DNA of 36,115 bases from Methylobacterium tarhaniae (GTDB lineage: Bacteria > Pseudomonadota > Alphaproteobacteria > Rhizobiales > Beijerinckiaceae), in NCBI RefSeq assembly GCF_001043955.1, contig NZ_LABZ01000077.1, positions 1-36,115 of the forward strand, read 5' to 3'. The notes under the pieces are model-generated. The model had not been told where the DNA came from and ran no database searches. It saw nothing but the letters and a program-made list of their open reading frames with translations. Shown here piece after piece: positions 25,672 to 33,497 of this stretch (the stretch's first letter is position 1; each line of letters begins with the position of its first letter). The translations under genes and the position numbers were made by a program.

Positions 25672-27431
25672 CGGTCAAGCGGGTCGGCAAGACGACGATC
25701 GAGGCTGCCCTGCCGGGCGAGGCGGCGATCGAGGCGCTCGCCGACCCGAAGGTGGTCGAGCGCGGCCGCGAGGTGGCGCGCTCGGGCGCCGTCTCCGACC
25801 TCGTGCGGCGCGGCGACCAGCTGACCGCCGCGGTCGCGGGCAGCGAGGACGCGCCCTACCGGGTCACGGTCCGGCTGACGGATCGCGGCGTGGCGGATTA
25901 CCGCTGCACCTGCCCCTACGAGTGGGGCGGGGCCTGCAAGCACGTCGTCGCGGCCCTGCTCGCGGCAGGCAAGCCCGGCGCCGTGGCCGAGCGGCCGACC
26001 CTGCGCCGGCTCCTCGACGACCTGCCGCGCGAGGTCCTGGCCGACCTCCTCGTGCGCCGGGCCGAGGCCGATCCCGACCTCGCCGGCTGGATCGAGGTCG
26101 AGCTCGCCGCCACGCCGGGAAGCGGCCCCGTCGATCCGGCGCCGATCGCCGCGCAGGCCCGCACGCTGCTGGCCCGCAAGGCGCGGCACTACTGGGACGA
26201 CTACGAATCCGCCGGCCCCTCCGGCGAGCTGCACGAACTGGTGGAGAAGGCGGTGCCGTTCCTGGAGGCCGGCGACGGGCGCAACGCCCTCAAGGTCCTC
26301 GTGGCCGTGGCCGAGCCGTTCATCGAACAGTGGCTCGGCGAGATGGCCGAGACCGACGAGGACATGTACCTCCTGTTCGAGGATCTCGGGCGGATGATGG
26401 CCGAGGCGGTGCTGATGAGCGACCTCTCGGAGGCGGAGCGCGACGACCTGTTCGAGACGGTCGATGGCTGGCAGGCCGAGCTCAGCGAGTACGGGCCCGA
26501 GGGTTTCTCCATCGCCCTGTCGGCGCTCGCCGCCGGTTGGGAGGGGCCCGCGCTCCAGTCCGTGCTCGGCGGCAAGGCGGCGTCCCTGCCGGAGACCGAG
26601 ACGGATCTCATCGCCGTGCGCCTGCGGGTGCTCGCGGCCGCCGAGCGCACCGACGAGTACCTGAACCTCGCCCGCGCCGCCGGGGACGACGCGGCCTATG
26701 CCGGGATGCTGGTGCGCCTCGGCCGGATCGACGAGGCCGTGGCCCATGCGGCGAAGCACCTGACGGATCCGGGCGACGTTCTCGACCTCGCCCAGCGCTT
26801 GCATAAGGCCGGGCATCCCGATCGGGCGCTCGACCTCGCACGATCGAGTCTTCGCCGCCCCGATCTGACGGAGAGCGGCGGGACCGCGGTCCTGGCACGC
26901 TGGCTGCGCGACGAGGCCGCCGCGCTCAAGCGCCGGGACCTCGCCCTCGAAGGAGCCCGCGCCGCCTTCGCGGAGAGCCATTCCCTCGACGACTACAAAG
27001 CGGCCCGGACGATCGCCGGCAAGGGCTGGGCGTCCCTCCGCGACGACCTCCTGACGATCCTCGCCGGGGCCAATTTCGCCGACGACAGGATCGCGATCCT
27101 GCTCGAGGAGGGGCTGGTCGGGGACGCCATGAGGGCGGCCGAGTTCAGCCGCGAGGCTTACGTCGACGATGCGGTGCTGCACCGCTTGGCCGAGGCGGCT
27201 CTGGGTTCGGACCCGGCTTGGGTCGCGCGCTTCGCCGAATCGCGGGCCGAGCCGTTCCTGAAAGGCGGTTCGTCGCGCCTCTACGAGAGGGCCGCCGCCT
27301 GGCTCGCCCATGCCAGGAGAGCGTACCTGGCGCAGGGCCAGCACAAGGAATGGGCCCCGCGGATCGAGGCGCTGATCACCGAGAACAAGCGGCGCCACTC
27401 GCTCCGGCCGAAGCTGGAGGCGTTGCGCTGA
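25668..27431 (+). CDS. SWIM zinc-finger protein
   Basis: Large protein of 587 residues with an N-terminal SWIM zinc finger: C80, C82, C90 and H92 in CTCPYEWGGACKH. SWIM fingers bind nucleic acid or proteins. The rest is a long acidic helical region with repeat-like segments (for example EYLNLARAAGDDAAYAGMLV and VAHAAKHLTDPGDVLDLAQ), suggesting a TPR-like or HEAT-like solenoid. No ATPase domain is present, though many SWIM proteins sit beside SNF2 ATPases. The GTG start overlaps the glcD stop (GTGA), so the two are coupled in translation. The function is unknown. Confidence 0.8.
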   Translation: MTVKRVGKTTIEAALPGEAAIEALADPKVVERGREVARSGAVSDLVRRGDQLTAAVAGSEDAPYRVTVRLTDRGVADYRCTCPYEWGGACKHVVAALLAAGKPGAVAERPTLRRLLDDLPREVLADLLVRRAEADPDLAGWIEVELAATPGSGPVDPAPIAAQARTLLARKARHYWDDYESAGPSGELHELVEKAVPFLEAGDGRNALKVLVAVAEPFIEQWLGEMAETDEDMYLLFEDLGRMMAEAVLMSDLSEAERDDLFETVDGWQAELSEYGPEGFSIALSALAAGWEGPALQSVLGGKAASLPETETDLIAVRLRVLAAAERTDEYLNLARAAGDDAAYAGMLVRLGRIDEAVAHAAKHLTDPGDVLDLAQRLHKAGHPDRALDLARSSLRRPDLTESGGTAVLARWLRDEAAALKRRDLALEGARAAFAESHSLDDYKAARTIAGKGWASLRDDLLTILAGANFADDRIAILLEEGLVGDAMRAAEFSREAYVDDAVLHRLAEAALGSDPAWVARFAESRAEPFLKGGSSRLYERAAAWLAHARRAYLAQGQHKEWAPRIEALITENKRRHSLRPKLEALR

Positions 27432-27434
27432 CGC

Positions 27435-28280
27435 TCAGGCCGGCGGCCCGAGCGGGGCGCAGCGGAAGGCGCCGTAGCCTCCTTGCGCCAGGCGCTCGGC
27501 GAGGGCCGGCAGGACGGTGTCGGCCTCCTCGCGCAGGGTCCAGGGCGGGTTGACCACGATCAGGCCGCTGCCGCTCAGGCGCGCCGGGTCGGGCCGGTGG
27601 ATCAGCAGGTCGAGGCGCAGCGCCGGGCGGGGGAGGGCGGCGTCGAGGGTCGCGGCGAGGCGGTCGATCGCCGGGGCGTCCTTGATCGGGTACCAGGCGA
27701 GGTAGGTGCCGGTCGCCCATTTGGTCACCGCCTTCAGGAGTTCGCGGCCGAGGCGGTCGATCTCGCCCGGCACCTCGTAGGGCGGGTCGATCAGCACCAG
27801 GCCGCGGCGCTCCTTCGGGGGGATCAGGGCGGGGAGTGCCGTCCAGCCGTCGAGGGCCAGCACCTTGGTGCGGGCATCCTGGTTGTAGCGGGCATGCAGC
27901 ACCGCGCCGTCGGCCGGGTGCAATTCCACGAACACGCCCTGGTCGCCGGGGCGCAGGAACTCGCGGATCAGGGCCGGCGAGCCCGGATAGACCGTGTCGC
28001 CGTGGCGCGCCCGCACGGACGCCACCGCCTGCCGGTAGGGGGCGAGCAGCGCCTCCACGTCCTCGGTGAAGGGCGCGTCGAGGCGGCCGATGCCGTCGTG
28101 CCACTCCCCGGTGCGGCCGGCCTCGTCGGCGGTCAGGTCGTAGAAGCCGAGGCCGGCATGGGTGTCGATCGCCCGGAACGGCGTCGCCTTGCGCTGGAGA
28201 TGCGCCAGCACCCGGGTCAGCACCCAGTGCTTGAGCACGTCGGCGTGGTTGCCGGCGTGGAAGGCGTGGCGGTAATTCAC
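27435..28280 (-). CDS. rlmJ: 23S rRNA (adenine-N6)-methyltransferase RlmJ
   Basis: Methylates A2030 of 23S rRNA (E. coli numbering) with S-adenosylmethionine. The 281-residue length matches E. coli RlmJ. The signature opening is NYRHAFHAGNHADVLKHWVL. The methyl-donor site starts AIDTHAGLGFYDL and the catalytic DPPYE is at 165-169. I chose the GTG at 28280 because homologues begin at this point. Its end lies three bases from the convergent SWIM gene's stop. Confidence 0.93.
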   Translation of the reverse strand: MNYRHAFHAGNHADVLKHWVLTRVLAHLQRKATPFRAIDTHAGLGFYDLTADEAGRTGEWHDGIGRLDAPFTEDVEALLAPYRQAVASVRARHGDTVYPGSPALIREFLRPGDQGVFVELHPADGAVLHARYNQDARTKVLALDGWTALPALIPPKERRGLVLIDPPYEVPGEIDRLGRELLKAVTKWATGTYLAWYPIKDAPAIDRLAATLDAALPRPALRLDLLIHRPDPARLSGSGLIVVNPPWTLREEADTVLPALAERLAQGGYGAFRCAPLGPPA

Positions 28281-28346
28281 GGGTCTTACGGTCCTCGTCT
28301 CGCCGTCCCGCGTGAGAATCGGCGCCGGATGCCCTATCATCATCGC

Positions 28347-28643
28347 ATGCGCCGCGACGAGGTCTTTGCCCGCCTGAAATCCGCCGAGCCTGCCCTGCGG
28401 GCGAGCGGTGTCGCTGCTTTGTACCTTTTCGGCTCCCACGCCCGGGACGAGGCGCGGGACGATTCGGACATCGACGTGTTCGTCGATCCGGCGCCCGGCG
28501 TAACCTTCGGCTTCCTGCCGTTCATGGCCGCCTGCGAGGCGATCGAGGCTGCGGTCGGGGGCCGAGTGGATTACGGCACGCGCAGCGGCCTGCATCCGAT
28601 CCTGCGCCCGCAGATCGAGCGGGACGCGGTCAGGGTGTTCTGA
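28347..28643 (+). CDS. MNT-domain nucleotidyltransferase (HEPN/MNT pair)
   Basis: Minimal nucleotidyltransferase, the antitoxin half of a HEPN/MNT toxin-antitoxin pair. The 98-residue protein has the intact motif GSHARDEARDDSDID (GS 29-30, D41 and D43) and a third acidic residue in GRVDYG (D75). In known pairs this enzyme adds AMP to the HEPN toxin. Its TGA overlaps the ATG of the HEPN gene by one base, the usual arrangement. An in-frame ATG at 28329 would add six residues (MPYHHR); no clear ribosome-binding site decides. Confidence 0.85.
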   Translation: MRRDEVFARLKSAEPALRASGVAALYLFGSHARDEARDDSDIDVFVDPAPGVTFGFLPFMAACEAIEAAVGGRVDYGTRSGLHPILRPQIERDAVRVF

Positions 28644-28955
28644 TGGCCAGCCACTCGCCCCGCATCTGGTTGCTCGATATCCGAGGCGAGATTGCCGGCA
28701 TTCGTGATCTGACCAAGGACGCGAGCCGTGCAGCATGCACTGCTGATTATCGCGGAGGCCGCCAAGCACATTCCACCCGATCTGAAGGCGTCAGAGCCTT
28801 CGGTGCCATGGCGGCAGATCCATGGACTCGGCAACATGCTGCGCCACGAGTATCGCCGGATCGACCCAGTCGTCCTGTGGTCTGTCATCACTGAGCATCT
28901 GGCACCCCTCGATGCCGCTGCTGCGGCACTTCTCGATCGGGTGCCGGACAAATGA
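28643..28955 (+). pseudogene. HEPN (DUF86) toxin gene, broken by a deletion and frameshift
   Basis: The gene starts in one frame (MASHSPRIWLLDIRGEIAGI then RDLTKDAS) and continues in another from about 28722 (RAVQHALLIIAEAAKHIPPD, then VPWRQIHGLGNMLRHEYRRI). Both parts are clear pieces of one DUF86 HEPN protein. The usual dozen or so residues between them are missing, so a deletion of roughly 35-40 bases that is not a multiple of three seems to have joined them out of frame. The 5' frame otherwise runs to a stop at 28894. The last 75 residues could still be made from GTG 28728, but would lack the first helix. A base error in the assembly cannot by itself explain the missing residues. Confidence 0.8.
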
Positions 28956-28959
28956 GCCT

Positions 28960-29622
28960 TTAGCGCCCCGCCCCCACCGACACCTCCCCGGCGCGGCAGT
29001 TTTGGCGCGCCACTTCCGGACAGGCGGTGAAACCGCGCAGATCCTTGGTGAAGCAGATCCGCACCTCCTCGAGCTGCCCCGCCTTGCACGTCACCGCCAT
29101 CATGTCCGGGCGCAGGCCCGGATTGGCAGCGACGAACTGGCGGGCGATGTCGATGGGGGCGGCGCGCAAATCCTCCTTCGGGCCCGACAGGGCGGCCGGG
29201 ATCGTCACCGCGTCGCGGGCCTTGGCCGTCGCACGGAAATAGGCGGCGGGATCGAGGCCCGAGCAGGTGCCGTGCTGGCGCCATTCGTGCCGGGCCAGGC
29301 CCTCGCTCGGGAAGACGCCCTCGGCCGCTTCCATCGCCGGGCGGCTCGGGCTGCGCGGGAAGGCGCCGCATTCGCGCGGGTAGCCGCGGTCGTATTGCGG
29401 CCACAGGCCGTGGACCACGAAGCCCGGGTTGCGGCCCGTGTCGCATTGCCGGTCGTTGCGGCGCTCGCCGGTGAGCGCGCAGTAGGTCGGCGACCAGGAG
29501 AGCGCCAGGACGTAGAAGTCGAAGGAGCCCGGCTCGCCCCCGCGCCCCTGCGCGGCGGCGGGGCCCGCGGCGAGCCCCATGAGGGTCGCGAGCGCGAGCA
29601 GGGTGGCGGCGAGCCGGTTCAT
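28960..29622 (-). CDS. Secreted ribonuclease T2
   Basis: Exported endoribonuclease that cleaves RNA through a 2',3'-cyclic phosphate. The protein has 220 residues from ATG 29622. The signal peptide is MNRLAATLLALATLMGLAAG then PAAAQ. The first active-site motif is VHGLWPQ (70-76) and the second HEWRQHGTC (112-120), with both catalytic histidines present. Several cysteines fit disulfides. The start codons GTG 29625 and ATG 29622 both overlap the stop of the upstream secreted protein (GTGATGA), so the two are coupled in translation. It converges with the decayed HEPN gene. Confidence 0.94.
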   Translation of the reverse strand: MNRLAATLLALATLMGLAAGPAAAQGRGGEPGSFDFYVLALSWSPTYCALTGERRNDRQCDTGRNPGFVVHGLWPQYDRGYPRECGAFPRSPSRPAMEAAEGVFPSEGLARHEWRQHGTCSGLDPAAYFRATAKARDAVTIPAALSGPKEDLRAAPIDIARQFVAANPGLRPDMMAVTCKAGQLEEVRICFTKDLRGFTACPEVARQNCRAGEVSVGAGR

Positions 29623-30095
29623 CACGGCCGGGCTTCGCGGCAGGACGAGGCCGAGGCGTAGGCATAGGCGAGATTGCGGTCGAGGCCGTGGACGCAGAAC
29701 TCGACGCCGAAGGTCGAGCCGATGATGCCGAGGCTCTCGCGCACCGAGTAATCCACCCGCCGGCGCACCCCGTCCGAGGTGGTGGCGACCGCGGTGCAGA
29801 AGCGACGGGGATAGAAGTCGAGGCCCCAGGGCCGCCAGGCGGTGCGCTCGATGCTGTCGTAGGACGCGATCGTCAGCGTCGAGTTCCAGAACTTCGCCTC
29901 CTTCTCGGCGAACTGGTAGGTGATCTTCTCCAGCACGCCGGCATCCTGGCAGCCGGGGATCTGGGCGTCGAACGGGAACTCGCGCTCCTCGGCCGGGGCG
30001 ATCTCCTGGCGGGCCGAGCGGGCCTGGGCGGCGGACAGGCCGGCGGCGGTGGCGAGGCCCAGGAGGAGGGCGGCGAGGAGGGGGGTCTTGCGCAT
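29622..30095 (-). CDS. Secreted four-cysteine protein of unknown function
   Basis: I do not recognise this 157-residue protein. It has a signal peptide (MRKTPLLAALLLGLATAAGL then SAAQA). The mature part has four cysteines (C49, C100, C134, C152), likely two disulfides, and aromatic-rich strands (FWNSTLTIASYDSIERTAW, WGLDFYPRRFCTAVATTSD, RRVDYSVRESLGIIGSTFG). The gene ends inside the start of the RNase T2 gene, so they are probably made together in the periplasm. A partner, chaperone or inhibitor of the RNase is possible but unproven. AAGGA precedes the ATG at a slightly long distance. Confidence 0.75.
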   Translation of the reverse strand: MRKTPLLAALLLGLATAAGLSAAQARSARQEIAPAEEREFPFDAQIPGCQDAGVLEKITYQFAEKEAKFWNSTLTIASYDSIERTAWRPWGLDFYPRRFCTAVATTSDGVRRRVDYSVRESLGIIGSTFGVEFCVHGLDRNLAYAYASASSCREARP

Positions 30096-30243
30096 GGGCC
30101 GGTCCTTGAGCCCGGGCGGCGCCGGCCCGAAGGCGGCGCCCCGATCACCGGGCGAATGACGGTTGCTCTCTGCCCTGACACCAGGCTTCCGCCCGCGCCA
30201 AGTCAAGCTTCGGGGCGCGGCCCGCGGCGCTTTCACGGGGGCT

Positions 30244-30262
30244 GGTGTGCCGGGGGCACACC
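30244..30262. promoter_or_regulatory. Inverted repeat in the divergent region before polA
   Basis: GGTGTGCC and GGCACACC flank GGG, a perfect 8-base-pair dyad 114 bases before the polA ATG and 149 bases before the divergent gene. It could be an operator or a leader hairpin. On the minus strand CTTGAC (30207-30202) is a good alphaproteobacterial -35, but no good -10 follows. Confidence 0.35.
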
Positions 30263-30376
30263 TCGACGGACCCGTTCCGCACCCATTCCCCGGGGAGCGC
30301 GCCCGCGCCGCGGTTTGCCTCGCCCCGGCGACGCACTAAGACGGACTCACCATCGCCGGAACAGACGTCAGCCCGC

Positions 30377-33300
30377 ATGAGCACCGAGACCGCCCCCGAG
30401 ACGAAGCCCGTCGGCCCCGGCGATCAGGTGCTCCTGGTCGACGGCTCGTCGTTCATCTTCCGGGCCTATTTCCAGTCGATCAACCAGCCCGAGCGCTACA
30501 ATTTCCGGCCCTCGGACGGGCTGCCGACCGGGGCGGTGCGGCTGTTCTGCGCCAAGCTCGCGCAGTTCGTGCAGGAGGGGGCGGCCGGGGTGATGCCGAC
30601 CCATCTCGGGATCGTGTTCGACAAGTCGGAGGGCTCGTTCCGGAAGGAGATCTTCCCGGATTACAAGGGCCACCGGCCCGACGCGCCCGACGACCTCAAG
30701 CGCCAGATGCCGCTGATGCGCGACGCGGTGCGGGCCTTCGGCCTGCACCCGATCGAGTTGCAGCGCTACGAGGCCGACGACCTGATCGCGACCTATTCCC
30801 GCCAGGCCGAGGCGCGGGGTGCGGGCGTCATCATCGTCTCGTCCGACAAGGACCTGATGCAGCTCGTCGGCGATCTCGTCCGGTTCTACGACTTCGAATC
30901 GGGCCAGAAGGGCAAGCCGGGCTACCGGCCGGAGCGCAACCTCGACCGGGCGGCGATCGTCGAGCGCTGGGAGGGCCTGGCCCCGGAGCAGATCGGCGAC
31001 GCGCTGGCGCTGATCGGCGACACCTCCGACAACGTGCCGGGCGTGCCGGGCATCGGACTCAAGACGGCCGCTTCCCTCATCAAGGAATTCGGCAGCCTCG
31101 AGGCGCTGCTGGAGAAGGCGGCGACGATCAAGCAGCCCAAGCGCCGCGAGACCCTGCTCTCCCATATCGACCAGGCCCGGCTGTCGCGCCGCCTCGTCGC
31201 CCTCGACGAGCAGGTGCCGGTGCCGGTGCCGCTGGATGCCCTCGGGCTTCCGAAGCCCGACCCCGAGCGCCTCGTCGGCTTCCTGAAGGCGATGGAGTTC
31301 AACACCCTCACGCGCCGCATCGCCCAGATGCTGCATGTCGACCCGGAAGCGGTGCGGCCCGATCCCTCCCTGCTGCCGGAGGGCGCCGATACCGGCTTCT
31401 CCAACGAGAAGGGCGGCGGCGACGTGACGCCGTTCTTCGGCGATGCGCCTGATGGCGCGCCCGCCGAGGCGAAGGCGGAGGTCGATCCCTTCGCCGATCT
31501 CGACCTGCCGGATGCGCCGCCGAAGCCGAAGGCCCCTGCCGAGGCGACGCCGACGACCCTGGTGGCGGCCCGGGCGGCGGAGGCGGTGAAGCCCTTCGAC
31601 ACGGCGTCCTACGAGACCGTCACCACGGTCGAGAGCCTGGATTCCTGGATCGCCGAGGCGGTCGAGGCCGGGGTGCTGGCGGTCGATACCGAGACCACGG
31701 CGCTCGACGCCAACAAGGCCGACCTCGTCGGGGTGTCGCTCGCCACCGCGCCGGGCCGCGCCTGCTACATTCCGCTCAGCCATCGCGGCGGCGAGGACCT
31801 GTTCGGCGGCGGCCTGCTACCGGGGCAGCTCTCGTGGGAGGCCGTGCAGGCGCGCCTGAAGCCGCTCCTGGAGAACCCGGCGGTGCTCAAGGTCGGCCAG
31901 AACATCAAGTACGACTGGCTGGTGCTGGCCCGCCACGGCATCGAGGTCCGGCCCTTCGACGACACGATGCTGATCTCGTACGTGCTCGATGCCGGCAAGG
32001 GCTCGCACGGCATGGACGAATTGGCCCGCCGCCATCTCGGCCACCAGCCGATCACCTTCGCGGACGTGGCCGGGACCGGGCGCCAGAAGGTGACCTTCGA
32101 CCGCGTCGCCCTCGACAAGGCGACGGCCTATGCGGCGGAGGACGCCGACGTGACCCTGCGCCTGTGGCGGCTGATGAAGCCGCGGCTCGCCGCCGAGCGC
32201 CGCGCCTCCGTCTACGAGACCCTGGAACGGCCGCTGGTGCCGGTGCTGGCGCGGATGGAGCGTGAGGGCATCAAGGTCGACCGCCAGATGCTGAGCCGGC
32301 TGTCGGGCGACTTCGCCCAGTCGCTGGCGCGGCTCGAGGACGAGATCCAGGAGATGGCGGGGGAGAAGTTCTCCGTCTCGTCGCCCAAGCAGATCGGCGA
32401 CATCCTGTTCGGCAAGATGGGCCTGCCCGGCGCCAAGAAGACGCCGTCCGGCCAATGGGCGACCCCGGCGACCCTGCTGGAGGAACTGGCCGGCCAGGGC
32501 CATGAATTGCCGCGGAAGATCCTCGACTGGCGCCAGCTCTCGAAGCTGAAATCGACCTATACCGACAGCCTTCAGGAGCATGCCGACCGGGAGACCGACC
32601 GGGTCCACACCTCCTTCGCGCTCGCCGCGACCACGACGGGGCGGCTGTCCTCGTCGGACCCGAACCTCCAGAACATCCCGATCCGCACGGAAGAGGGACG
32701 GCGCATCCGCCAGGCCTTCGTGGCCGATGCCGGGCACAAGCTGATCTCGGCCGATTACAGCCAGATCGAGCTGCGGCTGCTGGCCCACATCGCCGACATC
32801 CCGCAGCTGCGCCAGGCCTTCGAGGAGGGCATCGACATCCACGCGGCGACCGCCTCGGCGATGTTCGGCGTGCCCCTCGGCCAGATGACCCCCGACCTGC
32901 GCCGACGGGCCAAGACGATCAATTTCGGCATCATCTACGGCATCTCGGCCTTCGGCCTCGCCGACCGGCTCGGCATCCCCCAGGGCGAGGCCTCGGCCTT
33001 CATCAAGCAGTATTTCGAGCGCTTCCCCGGCATCCGCGCCTATATCGACGACACCAAGAAAATCTGCCGCGACAAGGGCTACGTGACGACCCTGTTCGGC
33101 CGGGTCTGCCACTATCCGCAGATCCGCTCCAACAACCCGCAGGAGCGCGCCTCGGTCGAGCGCCAAGCGATCAACGCGCCGATCCAGGGGACGGCTGCCG
33201 ACATCATCCGCCGGGCGATGGCCCGGATGGAGGGCGCCCTGTCCGAGGCCGGCCTCTCGACCCGGATGCTGCTCCAGGTCCACGACGAACTGGTGTTCGA

Positions 33301-33439
33301 GGCGCCCGACGACGAGGTCGAGCGGGCGCTGCCGATCATCGCCCGGGTGATGGAGGAGGCGCCGCACCCGGCGGTGAGCTTGCGGGTGCCGCTCGCCGTC
33401 GAGGCCAAGGCGGCGACGAACTGGCAGGAGGCGCATTGA
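30377..33439 (+). CDS. polA: DNA polymerase I
   Basis: Repair and Okazaki-fragment polymerase, 1020 residues, longer than the E. coli enzyme. The N-terminal 5' nuclease domain starts QVLLVDGSSFIFRAYFQ, with later DNVPGVPGIGLKTAASLI. The 3'-5' proofreading domain is intact: VDTETTALDA, QNIKYDWLVL and YAAEDADVTL carry the metal-binding acids. The polymerase domain has motif A SADYSQIELRLLAHIAD, motif B RRRAKTINFGIIYGIS and motif C LLQVHDELVFE. Between the nuclease and exonuclease domains is an acidic, Pro/Ala-rich linker (about 335-415), which explains the extra length. The ATG at 30377 is the best start, though its ribosome-binding site is weak. It stands alone on the plus strand. Confidence 0.98.
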   Translation: MSTETAPETKPVGPGDQVLLVDGSSFIFRAYFQSINQPERYNFRPSDGLPTGAVRLFCAKLAQFVQEGAAGVMPTHLGIVFDKSEGSFRKEIFPDYKGHRPDAPDDLKRQMPLMRDAVRAFGLHPIELQRYEADDLIATYSRQAEARGAGVIIVSSDKDLMQLVGDLVRFYDFESGQKGKPGYRPERNLDRAAIVERWEGLAPEQIGDALALIGDTSDNVPGVPGIGLKTAASLIKEFGSLEALLEKAATIKQPKRRETLLSHIDQARLSRRLVALDEQVPVPVPLDALGLPKPDPERLVGFLKAMEFNTLTRRIAQMLHVDPEAVRPDPSLLPEGADTGFSNEKGGGDVTPFFGDAPDGAPAEAKAEVDPFADLDLPDAPPKPKAPAEATPTTLVAARAAEAVKPFDTASYETVTTVESLDSWIAEAVEAGVLAVDTETTALDANKADLVGVSLATAPGRACYIPLSHRGGEDLFGGGLLPGQLSWEAVQARLKPLLENPAVLKVGQNIKYDWLVLARHGIEVRPFDDTMLISYVLDAGKGSHGMDELARRHLGHQPITFADVAGTGRQKVTFDRVALDKATAYAAEDADVTLRLWRLMKPRLAAERRASVYETLERPLVPVLARMEREGIKVDRQMLSRLSGDFAQSLARLEDEIQEMAGEKFSVSSPKQIGDILFGKMGLPGAKKTPSGQWATPATLLEELAGQGHELPRKILDWRQLSKLKSTYTDSLQEHADRETDRVHTSFALAATTTGRLSSSDPNLQNIPIRTEEGRRIRQAFVADAGHKLISADYSQIELRLLAHIADIPQLRQAFEEGIDIHAATASAMFGVPLGQMTPDLRRRAKTINFGIIYGISAFGLADRLGIPQGEASAFIKQYFERFPGIRAYIDDTKKICRDKGYVTTLFGRVCHYPQIRSNNPQERASVERQAINAPIQGTAADIIRRAMARMEGALSEAGLSTRMLLQVHDELVFEAPDDEVERALPIIARVMEEAPHPAVSLRVPLAVEAKAATNWQEAH

Positions 33440-33455
33440 ACGGCGCCTCCGGTCT

Positions 33456-33497
33456 CACGCCACCTCGATCACGCCACCTCGATCACGCCACGTCGAG
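33456..33497. repeat. 14-bp tandem repeat covering the nadC stop codon
   Basis: CACGCCACCTCGAT occurs at 33456-33469 and 33470-33483, and a related CACGCCACGTCGAG at 33484-33497. The last copy codes for the final residues and stop of nadC on the minus strand; the first two are downstream copies of that end. Confidence 0.8.

Noticed and set aside
25356..27398. 680-codon minus-strand frame over glcD and the SWIM gene
   Set aside because: Shadow of two confident plus-strand genes; repetitive composition and no ribosome-binding site.
28728..28955. Calling the second HEPN fragment a separate intact gene
   Set aside because: Its start is an internal GTG without a ribosome-binding site and it lacks the first helix of the domain, which is found in the preceding frame.
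30361..30376. GGAAC motif before polA as an EcfG promoter
   Set aside because: The motif is too close to the start codon and there is no GTT partner at the required spacing.
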